Shown: positions 53,339-62,576 of the stretch, piece by piece
How the letters are laid out: each line of letters opens with the position of its first letter
Position numbering within the stretch: position 1 is the first letter of the stretch
Assembly: GCF_014641075.1 (NCBI RefSeq)
Contig: NZ_BMHP01000002.1
Span: 682,001-746,000 of the forward strand
Length of the DNA stretch: 64,000 nt
Direction: 5' to 3'
From: Paenibacillus nasutitermitis
GTDB taxonomy: Bacteria > Bacillota > Bacilli > Paenibacillales > Paenibacillaceae
Translations under genes and position numbers: made by a program
The notes under the pieces: generated by a model
Databases searched by the model: none
Seen by the model: the letters and a program-made list of their open reading frames with translations, nothing else
What the model was told of the DNA's origin: nothing

Positions 53339-56300
53339 TTAAAATAATGAGAGCTGGTTGGATTCGGGAAGACCGCGGAAGCAGCCCATACCGTTCAACA
53401 CTTCAACGATGGTTTTGGAAGCCTTGGACTTCTGTTGAAAATCCTCGATGGAAAGAAACTCTCCATAATCCCGCGCGGCGGCAATGTTGCGAGCTGCATT
53501 GTCACCAATCCCGGCTATAGCAGCAAACGGGGGAATAAGCGAATCCCCGTCAATGATAAAGCGGGTTGCATCCGAGCGGTAGAGATCAATCGGCTTGAAC
53601 GAATAGCCGCGTGCCGTCATTTCCAGTGACATCTCCAACAGGGAAATGGAGCCTTTCTCTTTCGGCGTTGCCGTAAAACCCTTTTGCTCAATTTCAATCA
53701 GCTTGCGCAAAATCGCATCATACCCTTGGCAGAGCAGCTCCAGATCGAAATCTTCGGCACGAACCGTAAAGTAGGTCGCATAATAGGCAATTGGATGATA
53801 AAGCTTGAAAAAAGCCGTCCGGACTGCGGAAATAACGTAAGCGGCGGCATGCGCCTTCGGGAACATATACTCGATCTTCAAGCAGGAATCAATGTACCAT
53901 TGCGGAACTTTGCAGTTCTTCATTTCCTCGATCCATTCCGGCGTAAGTCCTTTGCCCTTCCGTACGCTTTCGGTTATTTTGAATGCAAGTCCGGCATCCA
54001 TTCCTGCCTTATAGATGAGAAAAAGCATGATATCGTCCCGGCAGCCGATAACCGTTTTGATTGTACACGTCCTGTTCTTAATCAGTTCCTGGGCATTGCC
54101 AAGCCACACTCCCGTACCGTGGGACAAGCCTGAAATTTGCAGCAGGTCGGCAAACGACGATGGTTTTGTTTCCTCGAGCATCTGACGGACAAACTTGGTG
54201 CCCATCTCCGGTACGCCATAAGTTGCGACAGGTGTGCGGATTTTCTCCGGCATGACGCCCAGCGCTTCCGAAGAATTGAACATGCTCATCACCTTCGGAT
54301 CATTCATCGGGATGGTCGTCGGATCAACACCCGTTAAATCCTGCAGCATTCTCATCATGGTCGGATCATCATGACCGAGGATATCAAGCTTGAGCAAATT
54401 GCTTTCAAAGGCATGGTAATCAAAATGAGTCGTTTTCCATTCGGCATTTACATCATCCGCCGGAAACTGGACAGGTGTAACGTCCTCGACTTCCATATAG
54501 TCCGGAACAACCACGATACCGCCGGGATGCTGGCCCGTGCTTCGCTTCACGCCGGTACAACCGCCTGCCAGCCGCAGGATTTCAGCATTACGCCATTTTT
54601 TCCCGTGGTCTTCCTCATACTTTTTCGTATAGCCATACGCCGTCTTCTCAGCGATTGTACCGATGGTGCCTGCCCGGAATACGCATTTGGGACCAAACAT
54701 CTCTTTGGTGAAATTATGGGCGATCGGCTGATATTCCCCGGAAAAGTTAAGATCGATATCGGGAACCTTATCGCCTTTGAACCCAAGGAACGTTTCGAAT
54801 GGAATGTCCTGGCCTTCGCCTTTGAGCGCCTTGCCGCAATTGGGACATTTTTTATCCGGTAAATCAAAGCCGCTCGGATAGCTGCCATCGAGAAACCATT
54901 CGCTGTATTTGCAAGCTTCGTCAAGGCAGCTGTAATGGGCAGGAAGCGGATTAACCTCGGAGATTCCCAGGAAGGTGGCAACTACGGACGAGCCTACCGA
55001 TCCCCTGGAGCCTACGAGATAGCCGTCTGCATTCGATTTTTTAACCAGGCGCTCGGAAATCAGATAGTTGGCAGAGAACCCGTATTTGATGATCGGCACA
55101 AGCTCTTTCTCCAGACGGGCAACAACAACCTCCGGCAGTTCATCCCCATACAGCCGCTTGGCCGTAGCATAACATGTGCTGCGGATTTCCTCTTCTGCCC
55201 CTTCAATTATAGGGGTAAAGAGTTGAGCCGGAAACATATCGAATGGCTCGAATCGATCGGCCAGCTCCGAAGTATTCTTGACCACTACTTCATAGGCGCG
55301 CGCTTCTCCGAGAAAAGCGAATTCCTCCAGCATTTCATTCGTCGTCCGAAAATGGGCATCCGGCTTGCGCAGATCTTTAAGCGGACTGAAGCCGGTAATG
55401 CCATGAATGGTAATTTCCCGGAACAGCTTCTGCCTTGGCAGCAGATAATGTACATTTCCCGTTGCGATTACGGGCTTGCCCAGCTTGTCGCCGATCTCGC
55501 AAACACGACGGAGCGCCTGTTCAATCTCGGCCCGGCTGGCAACGAATCCTTTGTCCACCAGATGCATATAGAAGCCGATTGGCTGAACCTCCAGCACATC
55601 GTAAAAATGCGCCACTTCCTCCGCTTCCTCCTGCGATTTATTCAGTACCGCTTCGAAGAACTCGCCCTTCTCGCAGCCGGAAATAACCAGAAGCCCTTCT
55701 CTATGATCCGTCAGCTTGCTCTTCGGTATAGTCGCAACGCGCTTGAAATGCTCCGTATGCGACAGCGAAATCAGCTTGAACAAGTTTTTCTTGCCGGTGG
55801 CATTAAGCGCGTAGATACAGCAATGGAACGGCCTCATATTCGATAAATCAAGCCCCACATAATCGTTCAGCATATGCAGTCCGGTCACGTTGCGTTTGGC
55901 CGCATCGCCGATCAGCCCATAGAGAATGCCGCCCAGAGCAATGGAATCGTCAATCGCCCGGTGATGGCTTTCGAGGCTTGCTTTATATTTGTCCGCCAAG
56001 GTGTTCAGTCTGTGGTTCTTCATCGTCGGATGAAGAAAGCGGGCCAGCTCCAGCGTGTCCAGCACCGGATTATTAAATTCCGGCTTTCCGCTGCGCTTGC
56101 AGGCTGCTTGTATAAAGCCCATGTCAAACCGGGCATTGTGGGCGACAAGCACGGCATCGCCGACAAAATCGATAAATTCGATCAGTTTGGGTTCCAGCTC
56201 CGGAGCGTCGGACACCATTTCGTTCGTAATGTTTGTCAGCTGCTGAATATGATAAGGAATCGGTTCATGCGGATTGATAAAAGTGGAGAAACGTCCGATT

Positions 56301-57646
56301 TCCTTGCCGTCCTGCATTTTGACGCCGGCCAGCTCGATAATCTTGTTGTTCACTACGGACAATCCGGTCGTCTCGATATCAAATACGATATAAACCGCTG
56401 TTTGCATATCTTCCTCGCGGGAATTCATCACCATCGGGACAGCATCATTGACAACATTGGCCTCCAGGCCGAACAGCACCTTGATCCCATGCTTCTTGGC
56501 CGCCTTGGCCGCTTCGGGATAACACTGCACATTGCCGTGATCGGTGATGGCAACCGCTTTATGCCCCCATTTGGCCGCCTGCTTGATATAGGCGTCAACG
56601 GGTGTGACAGCGTCCATTGTGCTCATCGTCGAATGAAGATGGAATTCGACGCGTTTTTCCGCTGCCTCATCCTTGGGTTCCTTGGGCGATACCACCTCAT
56701 GGAGATCCGAAGGCATCATAACAAGCTCAGGCTCCTGCATGAAACGGTCGTACTCCACACGCCCGCGCGCCTTGATCCATTTGCCATTGGAGAGCTGGCT
56801 GAGCACTTTCACATCATCTTTCGTTTTGGCAAACATCTTCATGGCGATGGAATCAGTAAAGTCCGTTACGTTGAACGTAAACAGGGTGCTGCCATTACGC
56901 AGCTCCTTCACATCGAGACCGAAGACGGTACCTTGCACGGTAACCTTCTTCTCCTCTTCCAAAACGTTCATGATCGGCACCGCTTCTTCACGGATATCAT
57001 AACCGACCACCAGCCGTACATCGCCTTCAGCCACATCAGGAACCTCGGCAGCGGCGCTTGTCATCATTTGCTGGATCACTTCACGCTCTTCCAGGTCACG
57101 CTTCTGGGCGAATTGGTCGTATTCTTCCTGATTCTTCTGTCCGACCGAGAGCTTCAATCTGCATGCACGGCCAAACTGCTCCTCAAAAAATTGCACAGCC
57201 ATTTCATCGATCTTCTTCTTGCGCGCAAGCTCAAGACCCATCTCATCCGGCAAAGCCAAAGTGGCCATACCGTTTTCGATTTCCAGCTTGGCCCGTCCAA
57301 GCCATCCGTTTACGGATGCGTTCTGCTTCTGGACCCATTCGACAAAAGCCGGCCAATATTCAATCATCAGCTCATCATTCGTTACTCCTTCATCGTAGGT
57401 GAATGAAAAAGTAACTTCCGCCAAATGCGCGAACTTGGACTGAACAGTCCGGCAAAAAACGCCAAAAGCCTCTAGAGGAACCAAAGACGTTTTGCATATG
57501 CAAAACGTCCATTCCCGGTTGCTCCGGCTTACGATCACTTTGTCGATATATCCGTCCCCAAAATGCTCATCGGTCAGTTGCTGCGGCAGCTCCGCCTGCT
57601 TCATCATCAGTTCGAAGCGATGCCGCTTTTCCCCGGTTTGGCTCAT
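53339..57646 (-). CDS. polC: DNA polymerase III PolC-type alpha subunit
   Basis: PolC is the main replicative polymerase of low-GC Gram-positives, with built-in 3'-5' exonuclease. The 1435-residue protein has an N-terminal and OB domain, a PHP domain (VEFHLHSTMSTMDAVTPVD from 333), the DnaQ-like exonuclease inserted in it (FDIETTGLS at 422-430, AHNARFDMGF, HRAIDDS), a zinc-binding CPNC segment, the polymerase palm with PDIDLNFSGEY, and an HhH region (FAAIAGIGDNAARNIAAAR). AGGAGG lies 5 nt before the ATG. Its leader holds a repeat related to that before mlpA. Length equals that of B. subtilis PolC (1437). Confidence 0.98.
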   Translation of the reverse strand: MSQTGEKRHRFELMMKQAELPQQLTDEHFGDGYIDKVIVSRSNREWTFCICKTSLVPLEAFGVFCRTVQSKFAHLAEVTFSFTYDEGVTNDELMIEYWPAFVEWVQKQNASVNGWLGRAKLEIENGMATLALPDEMGLELARKKKIDEMAVQFFEEQFGRACRLKLSVGQKNQEEYDQFAQKRDLEEREVIQQMMTSAAAEVPDVAEGDVRLVVGYDIREEAVPIMNVLEEEKKVTVQGTVFGLDVKELRNGSTLFTFNVTDFTDSIAMKMFAKTKDDVKVLSQLSNGKWIKARGRVEYDRFMQEPELVMMPSDLHEVVSPKEPKDEAAEKRVEFHLHSTMSTMDAVTPVDAYIKQAAKWGHKAVAITDHGNVQCYPEAAKAAKKHGIKVLFGLEANVVNDAVPMVMNSREEDMQTAVYIVFDIETTGLSVVNNKIIELAGVKMQDGKEIGRFSTFINPHEPIPYHIQQLTNITNEMVSDAPELEPKLIEFIDFVGDAVLVAHNARFDMGFIQAACKRSGKPEFNNPVLDTLELARFLHPTMKNHRLNTLADKYKASLESHHRAIDDSIALGGILYGLIGDAAKRNVTGLHMLNDYVGLDLSNMRPFHCCIYALNATGKKNLFKLISLSHTEHFKRVATIPKSKLTDHREGLLVISGCEKGEFFEAVLNKSQEEAEEVAHFYDVLEVQPIGFYMHLVDKGFVASRAEIEQALRRVCEIGDKLGKPVIATGNVHYLLPRQKLFREITIHGITGFSPLKDLRKPDAHFRTTNEMLEEFAFLGEARAYEVVVKNTSELADRFEPFDMFPAQLFTPIIEGAEEEIRSTCYATAKRLYGDELPEVVVARLEKELVPIIKYGFSANYLISERLVKKSNADGYLVGSRGSVGSSVVATFLGISEVNPLPAHYSCLDEACKYSEWFLDGSYPSGFDLPDKKCPNCGKALKGEGQDIPFETFLGFKGDKVPDIDLNFSGEYQPIAHNFTKEMFGPKCVFRAGTIGTIAEKTAYGYTKKYEEDHGKKWRNAEILRLAGGCTGVKRSTGQHPGGIVVVPDYMEVEDVTPVQFPADDVNAEWKTTHFDYHAFESNLLKLDILGHDDPTMMRMLQDLTGVDPTTIPMNDPKVMSMFNSSEALGVMPEKIRTPVATYGVPEMGTKFVRQMLEETKPSSFADLLQISGLSHGTGVWLGNAQELIKNRTCTIKTVIGCRDDIMLFLIYKAGMDAGLAFKITESVRKGKGLTPEWIEEMKNCKVPQWYIDSCLKIEYMFPKAHAAAYVISAVRTAFFKLYHPIAYYATYFTVRAEDFDLELLCQGYDAILRKLIEIEQKGFTATPKEKGSISLLEMSLEMTARGYSFKPIDLYRSDATRFIIDGDSLIPPFAAIAGIGDNAARNIAAARDYGEFLSIEDFQQKSKASKTIVEVLNGMGCFRGLPESNQLSLF

Positions 57647-57659
57647 CGTTTCCTCCTAA

Positions 57660-57726
57660 AAGTTTCTAGTGCAACTTTCTGGATTACCCCACAGCGAGCT
57701 GGAAACTCACTTCGGAAGCATAAGCT
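57660..57726 (-). repeat. leader element before polC related to the mlpA repeat
   Basis: The 17 bp GTTTCCTCCTAAAAGTT next to the start codon is identical at polC (57648-57664) and mlpA (40182-40198), and 57694-57726 matches 40268-40300 at 26 of 33 positions by my count (core TCACTTCGRAAGC). The middle part differs and is shorter. Confidence 0.65.
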
Positions 57727-57755
57727 CTATCCATACATGTTCAATTTTCGTCCGT

Positions 57756-57779
57756 GTTCAAGTCCCCGTTAACTTGAAC
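57756..57779 (-). terminator. hairpin just after proS
   Basis: Perfect 8 bp inverted repeat GTTCAAGT/ACTTGAAC with an 8 nt loop, starting 3 nt past the proS stop. No U run follows, so it may be a weak terminator or an RNA-stabilising structure. Confidence 0.45.
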
Positions 57780-57781
57780 AA

Positions 57782-59230
57782 TCAGTATGCTCGGGCAAAA
57801 ACAACCGTATGCTGTGCTTTATCGCCGCATACCAAACATGTGGTTTTGTGTTCGGCCGGCTCAAACGGAATATTCCGGCTTGTTGCGCCGGTTTCTTCCT
57901 TCACCTGCTTCTCACAGGCTTCCGAGCCGCACCAGCCAGCCAGTGCGAAGCCTCTTTTCTCTTCCAGCAGCGCCTTCATCTCGTCCAGCGTCTCCACGGA
58001 ATGGGAATGATCCGCGCGGAACTGCTTCGCGCGCTCCAGCATACCGCTCTGAATCTCAGCAAGCATGCGCTCCACTTCCACTGTCAGATCAACTTGAGCA
58101 ACCATCCGCTTCTCGCCGGTCAGACGCGAAACAAGGACGACTTGTCCGTTCTCCATATCACGGGGTCCAAGCTCCAGACGAAGCGGAACGCCGCGCATTT
58201 CATATTCGTTGAATTTCCAGCCGGGGCTTACTTCGCTGCGGTCATCCACTTTCACGCGGACGCCGGCCTTTTTCAACTCGGCATACAGCTCGTCTACTCG
58301 GCCGATAACCTGCTCCCTCGTCTTCGGAGGACCGATCGGAATCATCACGACTTGGGTTGGTGCTACCTTCGGGGGAAGCGCCAGCCCGCGGTCATCCCCA
58401 TGCACCATAATAAGCGCACCTATCAGGCGGGTCGTTACGCCCCAGGAGGTGGTATGGGCAAACTGCTGGGTATTCTCGCGATCCAGAAACTTGATATCAA
58501 AGGCAACGGCAAAATTAGTGCCCAGATAATGAGACGTACCGGCCTGCACGGCCCGTCCGTCTTTCATCATCGCTTCGATGGAATAGGTATCCACCGCGCC
58601 TGCGAACTTTTCTGATGGCGTTTTTTGCCCTACGATTACGGGAATCGCCAGAAAGTTCTCGGCAAAATCCTTGTAAATCGCCAGCATTTGAGCTGTCTCG
58701 GCTCTTGCTTCCACTTCTGTCTCATGGGCGGTATGGCCTTCCTGCCAGAGAAACTCCGTTGTACGCAGGAAAGGCAGCGTCCGTTTCTCCCAACGCACTA
58801 CGTTTGCCCATTGATTGATGAGCAGCGGCAAGTCGCGGTAGGACTGCACCCATTTGGAATACATATGTCCGATAATGGTCTCGGATGTCGGCCTGATCGC
58901 CAGCCGCTCCTCAAGCTTCTCCCCACCGGCCTCCGTCACCCAAGGAAGCTCGGGATTAAAGCCCTCTACATGCTCCTTCTCTTTCTGGAAGAAGCTTTCC
59001 GGAATCAGCATCGGGAAATAAGCGTTGCGATGTCCTGTTTCTTTGAACCTTCGGTCCAGCTCGTCTTTCATATGCTCCCAAATCTCAAAACCATCCGGGC
59101 GGAACACGATACAGCCCCGTACCGGCGAGTAATCCATCAATTCGGATTTCTTGATGACATCGATATACCATCTGGAGAAATCCTCGCCCTGCGGTGTGAT
59201 TTCCGTAACAAACTGCTTCTCTTTCGACAT
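57782..59230 (-). CDS. proS: prolyl-tRNA synthetase, archaeal/eukaryotic type
   Basis: ProS charges tRNA-Pro. The 482-residue protein is the short type found in archaea and eukaryotes and some bacteria, not the 565-residue bacterial type with an editing insertion: RPTSETIIGHMYSKWVQSY, QWANVVRWEKRTLPFLRT and LWQEGHTAHETE are its class II core, and the C-terminal extension has two Cys pairs (GWCGSEAC; TCLVCGD) for zinc and ends in a Tyr. The ATG at 59230 has GGGGAG 14 nt upstream, a loose fit. It lies between rseP and polC, where B. subtilis has its bacterial-type proS. Confidence 0.95.
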   Translation of the reverse strand: MSKEKQFVTEITPQGEDFSRWYIDVIKKSELMDYSPVRGCIVFRPDGFEIWEHMKDELDRRFKETGHRNAYFPMLIPESFFQKEKEHVEGFNPELPWVTEAGGEKLEERLAIRPTSETIIGHMYSKWVQSYRDLPLLINQWANVVRWEKRTLPFLRTTEFLWQEGHTAHETEVEARAETAQMLAIYKDFAENFLAIPVIVGQKTPSEKFAGAVDTYSIEAMMKDGRAVQAGTSHYLGTNFAVAFDIKFLDRENTQQFAHTTSWGVTTRLIGALIMVHGDDRGLALPPKVAPTQVVMIPIGPPKTREQVIGRVDELYAELKKAGVRVKVDDRSEVSPGWKFNEYEMRGVPLRLELGPRDMENGQVVLVSRLTGEKRMVAQVDLTVEVERMLAEIQSGMLERAKQFRADHSHSVETLDEMKALLEEKRGFALAGWCGSEACEKQVKEETGATSRNIPFEPAEHKTTCLVCGDKAQHTVVFARAY

Positions 59231-59238
59231 AACCGGAT

Positions 59239-60519
59239 TCAGTGCTCCCCTCGTACCAATCGCAAAATGTCATTATAGGTTACGGCAAGCATGAGCAGCA
59301 TCAGCATCGCAAAGCCGATAAAATGCACCATGCTTTCCCGGCTCGGATCAACCGGACGCCCGCGGACAGCCTCAACCCCAAGGAAGATCAGGCGGCTGCC
59401 GTCAAGCGCCGGTACCGGCAGCAGATTGAATATCCCCAGGTACAGGCTGAGAAGTGCAGCCCACGAGGTCAATTGCGCTATACCCTGCTCGGCGATCTGG
59501 CTGGTTACTTGTGCGGTACGAACAGGTCCGCCCAGATCATCCAGCTTAAACTCACCGAATATTAATTTCTTGAAGCCTTGAAAAATACTGACGGTCATGG
59601 ATTTCATCATTTTCCCGGAAAGGGTGATGGTTTCCCCGACACCCACAGACCGCATAGGATAAGCGGCTGTTATTCCTACTTTGCCATCCCCTGTAGTCGG
59701 GTCCGGCTCCGGTGTCATTTTGAACTCCATGGGCTTACCGTCACGAATCACGCCAAGCGTAATCGTTTTGTTGGGCGATTCGCTAATCAGCTTGATCATT
59801 TTGTCATAATCAATGCCGACTTGCTGTCCATTCACGGAATCGATGACGTCACCAGACTGCAGGTCGGTCTTGGATGCAGGCATGCCTTCTCGAACATCAC
59901 CGATCAGCAGTCGATCCGGGTTATCCATCGGCACGCCGGCCATTTGGAAATAAAGCGCAAATAGCACAAAAGCCAAAATAAAATTCATCATCGGTCCGGC
60001 AAAGATCGCCAGCGCCCGCTGTCCGACTGTTTTACTGCCAAATTGGCGGTCAACCGGCGCAATCTGCGTTTCTCTGCTTTTGGCTATCAGCAGTGCCTTC
60101 GGATCAATCGCAAACGTCTCCGATACGCCATCCGAAAGCAGTGTCAGCTTAAGGCTTCGCTCAATATCAATGGATTCGACCTCACCGCGAACGACGTTGG
60201 CCCGCTCGTCAAGCCGATCCAGATACATTCTGGTCACGACATCATTAACCACCCGGACCGCAATGGTCTGACCCGGCTGAACTTCCACAAGCTCGGGATC
60301 CTCGCCTGCCATCCTCACAAACCCGCCTGCCGGTATCAACCGCAAGGTATAACGGGTCTCACCGCGTTTAATCGAGAACAGCTTCGGTCCAAATCCAATG
60401 GCAAATTCTCTCACTAAAATTCCGGCCCGCTTCGCGAAATAAAAGTGACCCCATTCATGAATGGTCACAATGACGAAGAAAACCATTACCGTCAAAAAGA
60501 CGACTTGTATCATATGCAT
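59239..60519 (-). CDS. rseP: site-2 intramembrane metalloprotease RseP (RasP)
   Basis: RseP/RasP cleaves membrane-embedded anti-sigma factors and signal peptide remnants. The 426-residue protein has the zinc motif HEWGH (21-25) in the first membrane span, a PDZ domain in the middle (GDVREGMPASKTDLQSGDVIDSVNG), and the third ligand in NLLPVPALDGSRL near 375. About four membrane spans. GGAGG lies 11 nt before the ATG. It follows dxr and precedes proS as in B. subtilis. Confidence 0.96.
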   Translation of the reverse strand: MHMIQVVFLTVMVFFVIVTIHEWGHFYFAKRAGILVREFAIGFGPKLFSIKRGETRYTLRLIPAGGFVRMAGEDPELVEVQPGQTIAVRVVNDVVTRMYLDRLDERANVVRGEVESIDIERSLKLTLLSDGVSETFAIDPKALLIAKSRETQIAPVDRQFGSKTVGQRALAIFAGPMMNFILAFVLFALYFQMAGVPMDNPDRLLIGDVREGMPASKTDLQSGDVIDSVNGQQVGIDYDKMIKLISESPNKTITLGVIRDGKPMEFKMTPEPDPTTGDGKVGITAAYPMRSVGVGETITLSGKMMKSMTVSIFQGFKKLIFGEFKLDDLGGPVRTAQVTSQIAEQGIAQLTSWAALLSLYLGIFNLLPVPALDGSRLIFLGVEAVRGRPVDPSRESMVHFIGFAMLMLLMLAVTYNDILRLVRGEH

Positions 60520-60598
60520 CGCTGCTCTAGCCTCCTGTCCGTAACGGCCTGTACTAAGATTATCATTATTCTCACGTCCGTTACAAGAGAACTAAACG

Positions 60599-61738
60599 TC
60601 AGATCGATGCAGCTTCTATTCGGGCCCAAGCATCCACCTCGCCAATCGCCGCTACATCCGGTACCGCAGCAACCGTATGCCGTTCAAGCACTTGCTCGAT
60701 AACGCGTTCAATATCCAAAAATGAAATCGCCCCAGCCAGAAAACGGGCGACCGCCGTTTCATTGGCTGCGTTAAACACGGTTGGTGCCGATAGCCCGGCA
60801 CGTCCGCATTCATAGGCAAGTCTCAGACAAGGATACCTTGCAAAATCCATCTCGCGAAATTGCAGTTTCCCAATCCTTCTCAAATCAAGGGCTTCGGTTT
60901 GCGTTGGCTGCCGCTCCGGATACGTCAGCGCATATTGGATCGGCACGCGCATATCCGGCATTCCAAGCTGGGCAATAACGCTATTGTCTACATATTCAAC
61001 ATACGAATGGATAATGCTTTCCGGATGGATCAGAACATCAATCTGATCATAATCCAAATCGAATAACCAATGGGCTTCAATTACTTCAAGTCCCTTGTTC
61101 GCCATCGTTGCAGAGTCGATCGTGATCTTGGCTCCCATCGCCCAGTTCGGGTGGTTCAGGGCCTCATCCACGGTCACGCCTTCAAGCTGCGCTCTGGTCC
61201 GATCGCGGAATGAGCCTCCTGAAGCGGTCAAGGTAATCCGTTTGACCGCTGAGCGTTTTTCACCGTTCATGCATTGAAAAATAGCGGAATGCTCACTGTC
61301 AATCGGGAGTATCGCAACCCCCTTTCGGGAAGCGCGCTTCATCACGATATGCCCGGCTGTCACAAGCGTTTCTTTGTTTGCCAGCCCGATATCCTTCCCT
61401 GCATCGATGGCTGCAAGCGTCGCATTCAAGCCGCGGCTGCCCATAATTGCCGTTACCACTGTATCCGCTTCGGCTTCAGAGGCGATTTCAATCAGCCCTT
61501 CCTCGCCATAGACCACCTTTGTTCCAAATGGGACATGAAGTTTAGCTTCATCCGCAAGGGGCTTTGAAGCCAAGCAAACAACACGGGGTCGAAACCGCCT
61601 CACTTGTTCAATCAATAATTCGACATTGCCGCCTGCAGACAGACCGACAATTTCATAGGCATCAGGGTTAGCCTCGACAACGTTGAGCGTTTGTGTGCCA
61701 ATTGAGCCGGTAGAGCCCAGAATCGTTAGTTTCTTCAT
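60599..61738 (-). CDS. dxr: 1-deoxy-D-xylulose 5-phosphate reductoisomerase
   Basis: Dxr makes 2-C-methyl-D-erythritol 4-phosphate, the second step of the non-mevalonate isoprenoid pathway, which feeds undecaprenyl phosphate synthesis by UppS encoded upstream. The 379-residue protein has the NADPH-binding GSTGSIG (8-14), the LANKETLV and LPIDSEHSAIFQC metal/substrate segments, and the SGGSFRD flap. AAGGATGG lies before the ATG. It sits 14 nt from cdsA. Confidence 0.97.
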   Translation of the reverse strand: MKKLTILGSTGSIGTQTLNVVEANPDAYEIVGLSAGGNVELLIEQVRRFRPRVVCLASKPLADEAKLHVPFGTKVVYGEEGLIEIASEAEADTVVTAIMGSRGLNATLAAIDAGKDIGLANKETLVTAGHIVMKRASRKGVAILPIDSEHSAIFQCMNGEKRSAVKRITLTASGGSFRDRTRAQLEGVTVDEALNHPNWAMGAKITIDSATMANKGLEVIEAHWLFDLDYDQIDVLIHPESIIHSYVEYVDNSVIAQLGMPDMRVPIQYALTYPERQPTQTEALDLRRIGKLQFREMDFARYPCLRLAYECGRAGLSAPTVFNAANETAVARFLAGAISFLDIERVIEQVLERHTVAAVPDVAAIGEVDAWARIEAASI

Positions 61739-61752
61739 CCTACACCATCCTT

Positions 61753-62550
61753 CTAAGCTAGCGGCAGCAGGTCAGTCAGCACCAGCAGCGGAAAGACCAC
61801 AATCCAGCTGTCGCAGCGGTCAAGCACCCCGCCGTGGCCAGGAAGTATGGATCCGGTATCCTTAATGCCGCGCACCCGTTTGTAGGCAGATTGAATGAGA
61901 TCGCCCAATTGACCCGCTACAGCGGCGACAAATCCGATAAGCAGGGCATGTCCGAGCCCGATGGCATCGGGGTAAATCACTGCAAAGACAGCGGCGACAA
62001 GCAAGGACAGCACAACGCCTCCCAGCGAACCTTCAATCGTCTTATTGGGGCTGATCGCCGGCCACAGCTTATGTTTGCCAATCGCCTTACCAATAAAATA
62101 AGCACCAATATCGGATGCCCAGATCGTTCCGAATGCCAGACATGTCGTCAAAAGGCCATTAGCATCGCTGCTTCGAACCTCGTACATGGCATCGAATCCA
62201 AAACCGACATAGAGCGCACCCAGAAGGAGCAGCGCCGCATTGTCAATCGTCATTTTGTTTTTCGTAAGAACCGTAACGGTCAGTACCAAAAACATCAGGA
62301 GCCAAAGTATATGTAGCGTTGGCGGGGGTACGCGATCCAGTTCCTCCCAGGGAACAAGCAGGAATAGCATGCCTGCAAATCCAATCAGTGAAGCCGGATG
62401 ATACCAGGCGAGACCATTCATTCTGGTGAACTCCGCAAACCCGATTACAGCGAGCAGAAGCAGAAGACCATAAAAAAACCAACCGCCAAGCACGGTAAGA
62501 ACAATAAATAGGGCGCCACCAATGACGCCGGTTATGATACGTTGTTTCAA
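61753..62550 (-). CDS. cdsA: phosphatidate cytidylyltransferase
   Basis: CdsA forms CDP-diacylglycerol, the precursor used by PgsA (17698-18276). The 265-residue protein has about seven membrane spans and the CdsA signature near the C-terminus (SAYKRVRGIKDTGSILPGHGG, then LDRCDS). A TTG start is used with GGGAG about 12 nt upstream. It ends 14 nt before dxr and follows uppS by 26 nt. Confidence 0.95.
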   Translation of the reverse strand: MKQRIITGVIGGALFIVLTVLGGWFFYGLLLLLAVIGFAEFTRMNGLAWYHPASLIGFAGMLFLLVPWEELDRVPPPTLHILWLLMFLVLTVTVLTKNKMTIDNAALLLLGALYVGFGFDAMYEVRSSDANGLLTTCLAFGTIWASDIGAYFIGKAIGKHKLWPAISPNKTIEGSLGGVVLSLLVAAVFAVIYPDAIGLGHALLIGFVAAVAGQLGDLIQSAYKRVRGIKDTGSILPGHGGVLDRCDSWIVVFPLLVLTDLLPLA

Positions 62551-62576
62551 GGTTTGGCACTCTCCCGTAAAGCCGT

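Noticed and set aside
55874-57406. 510-codon open frame on the plus strand inside polC
   Set aside because: It is the antisense shadow of polC, has no family resemblance or ribosome site, and polC is fully supported on the other strand.
57647-57781. T-box or riboswitch before polC or proS
   Set aside because: No T-box sequence, specifier stem or known riboswitch core was found; only the repeat element and a plain hairpin are visible.
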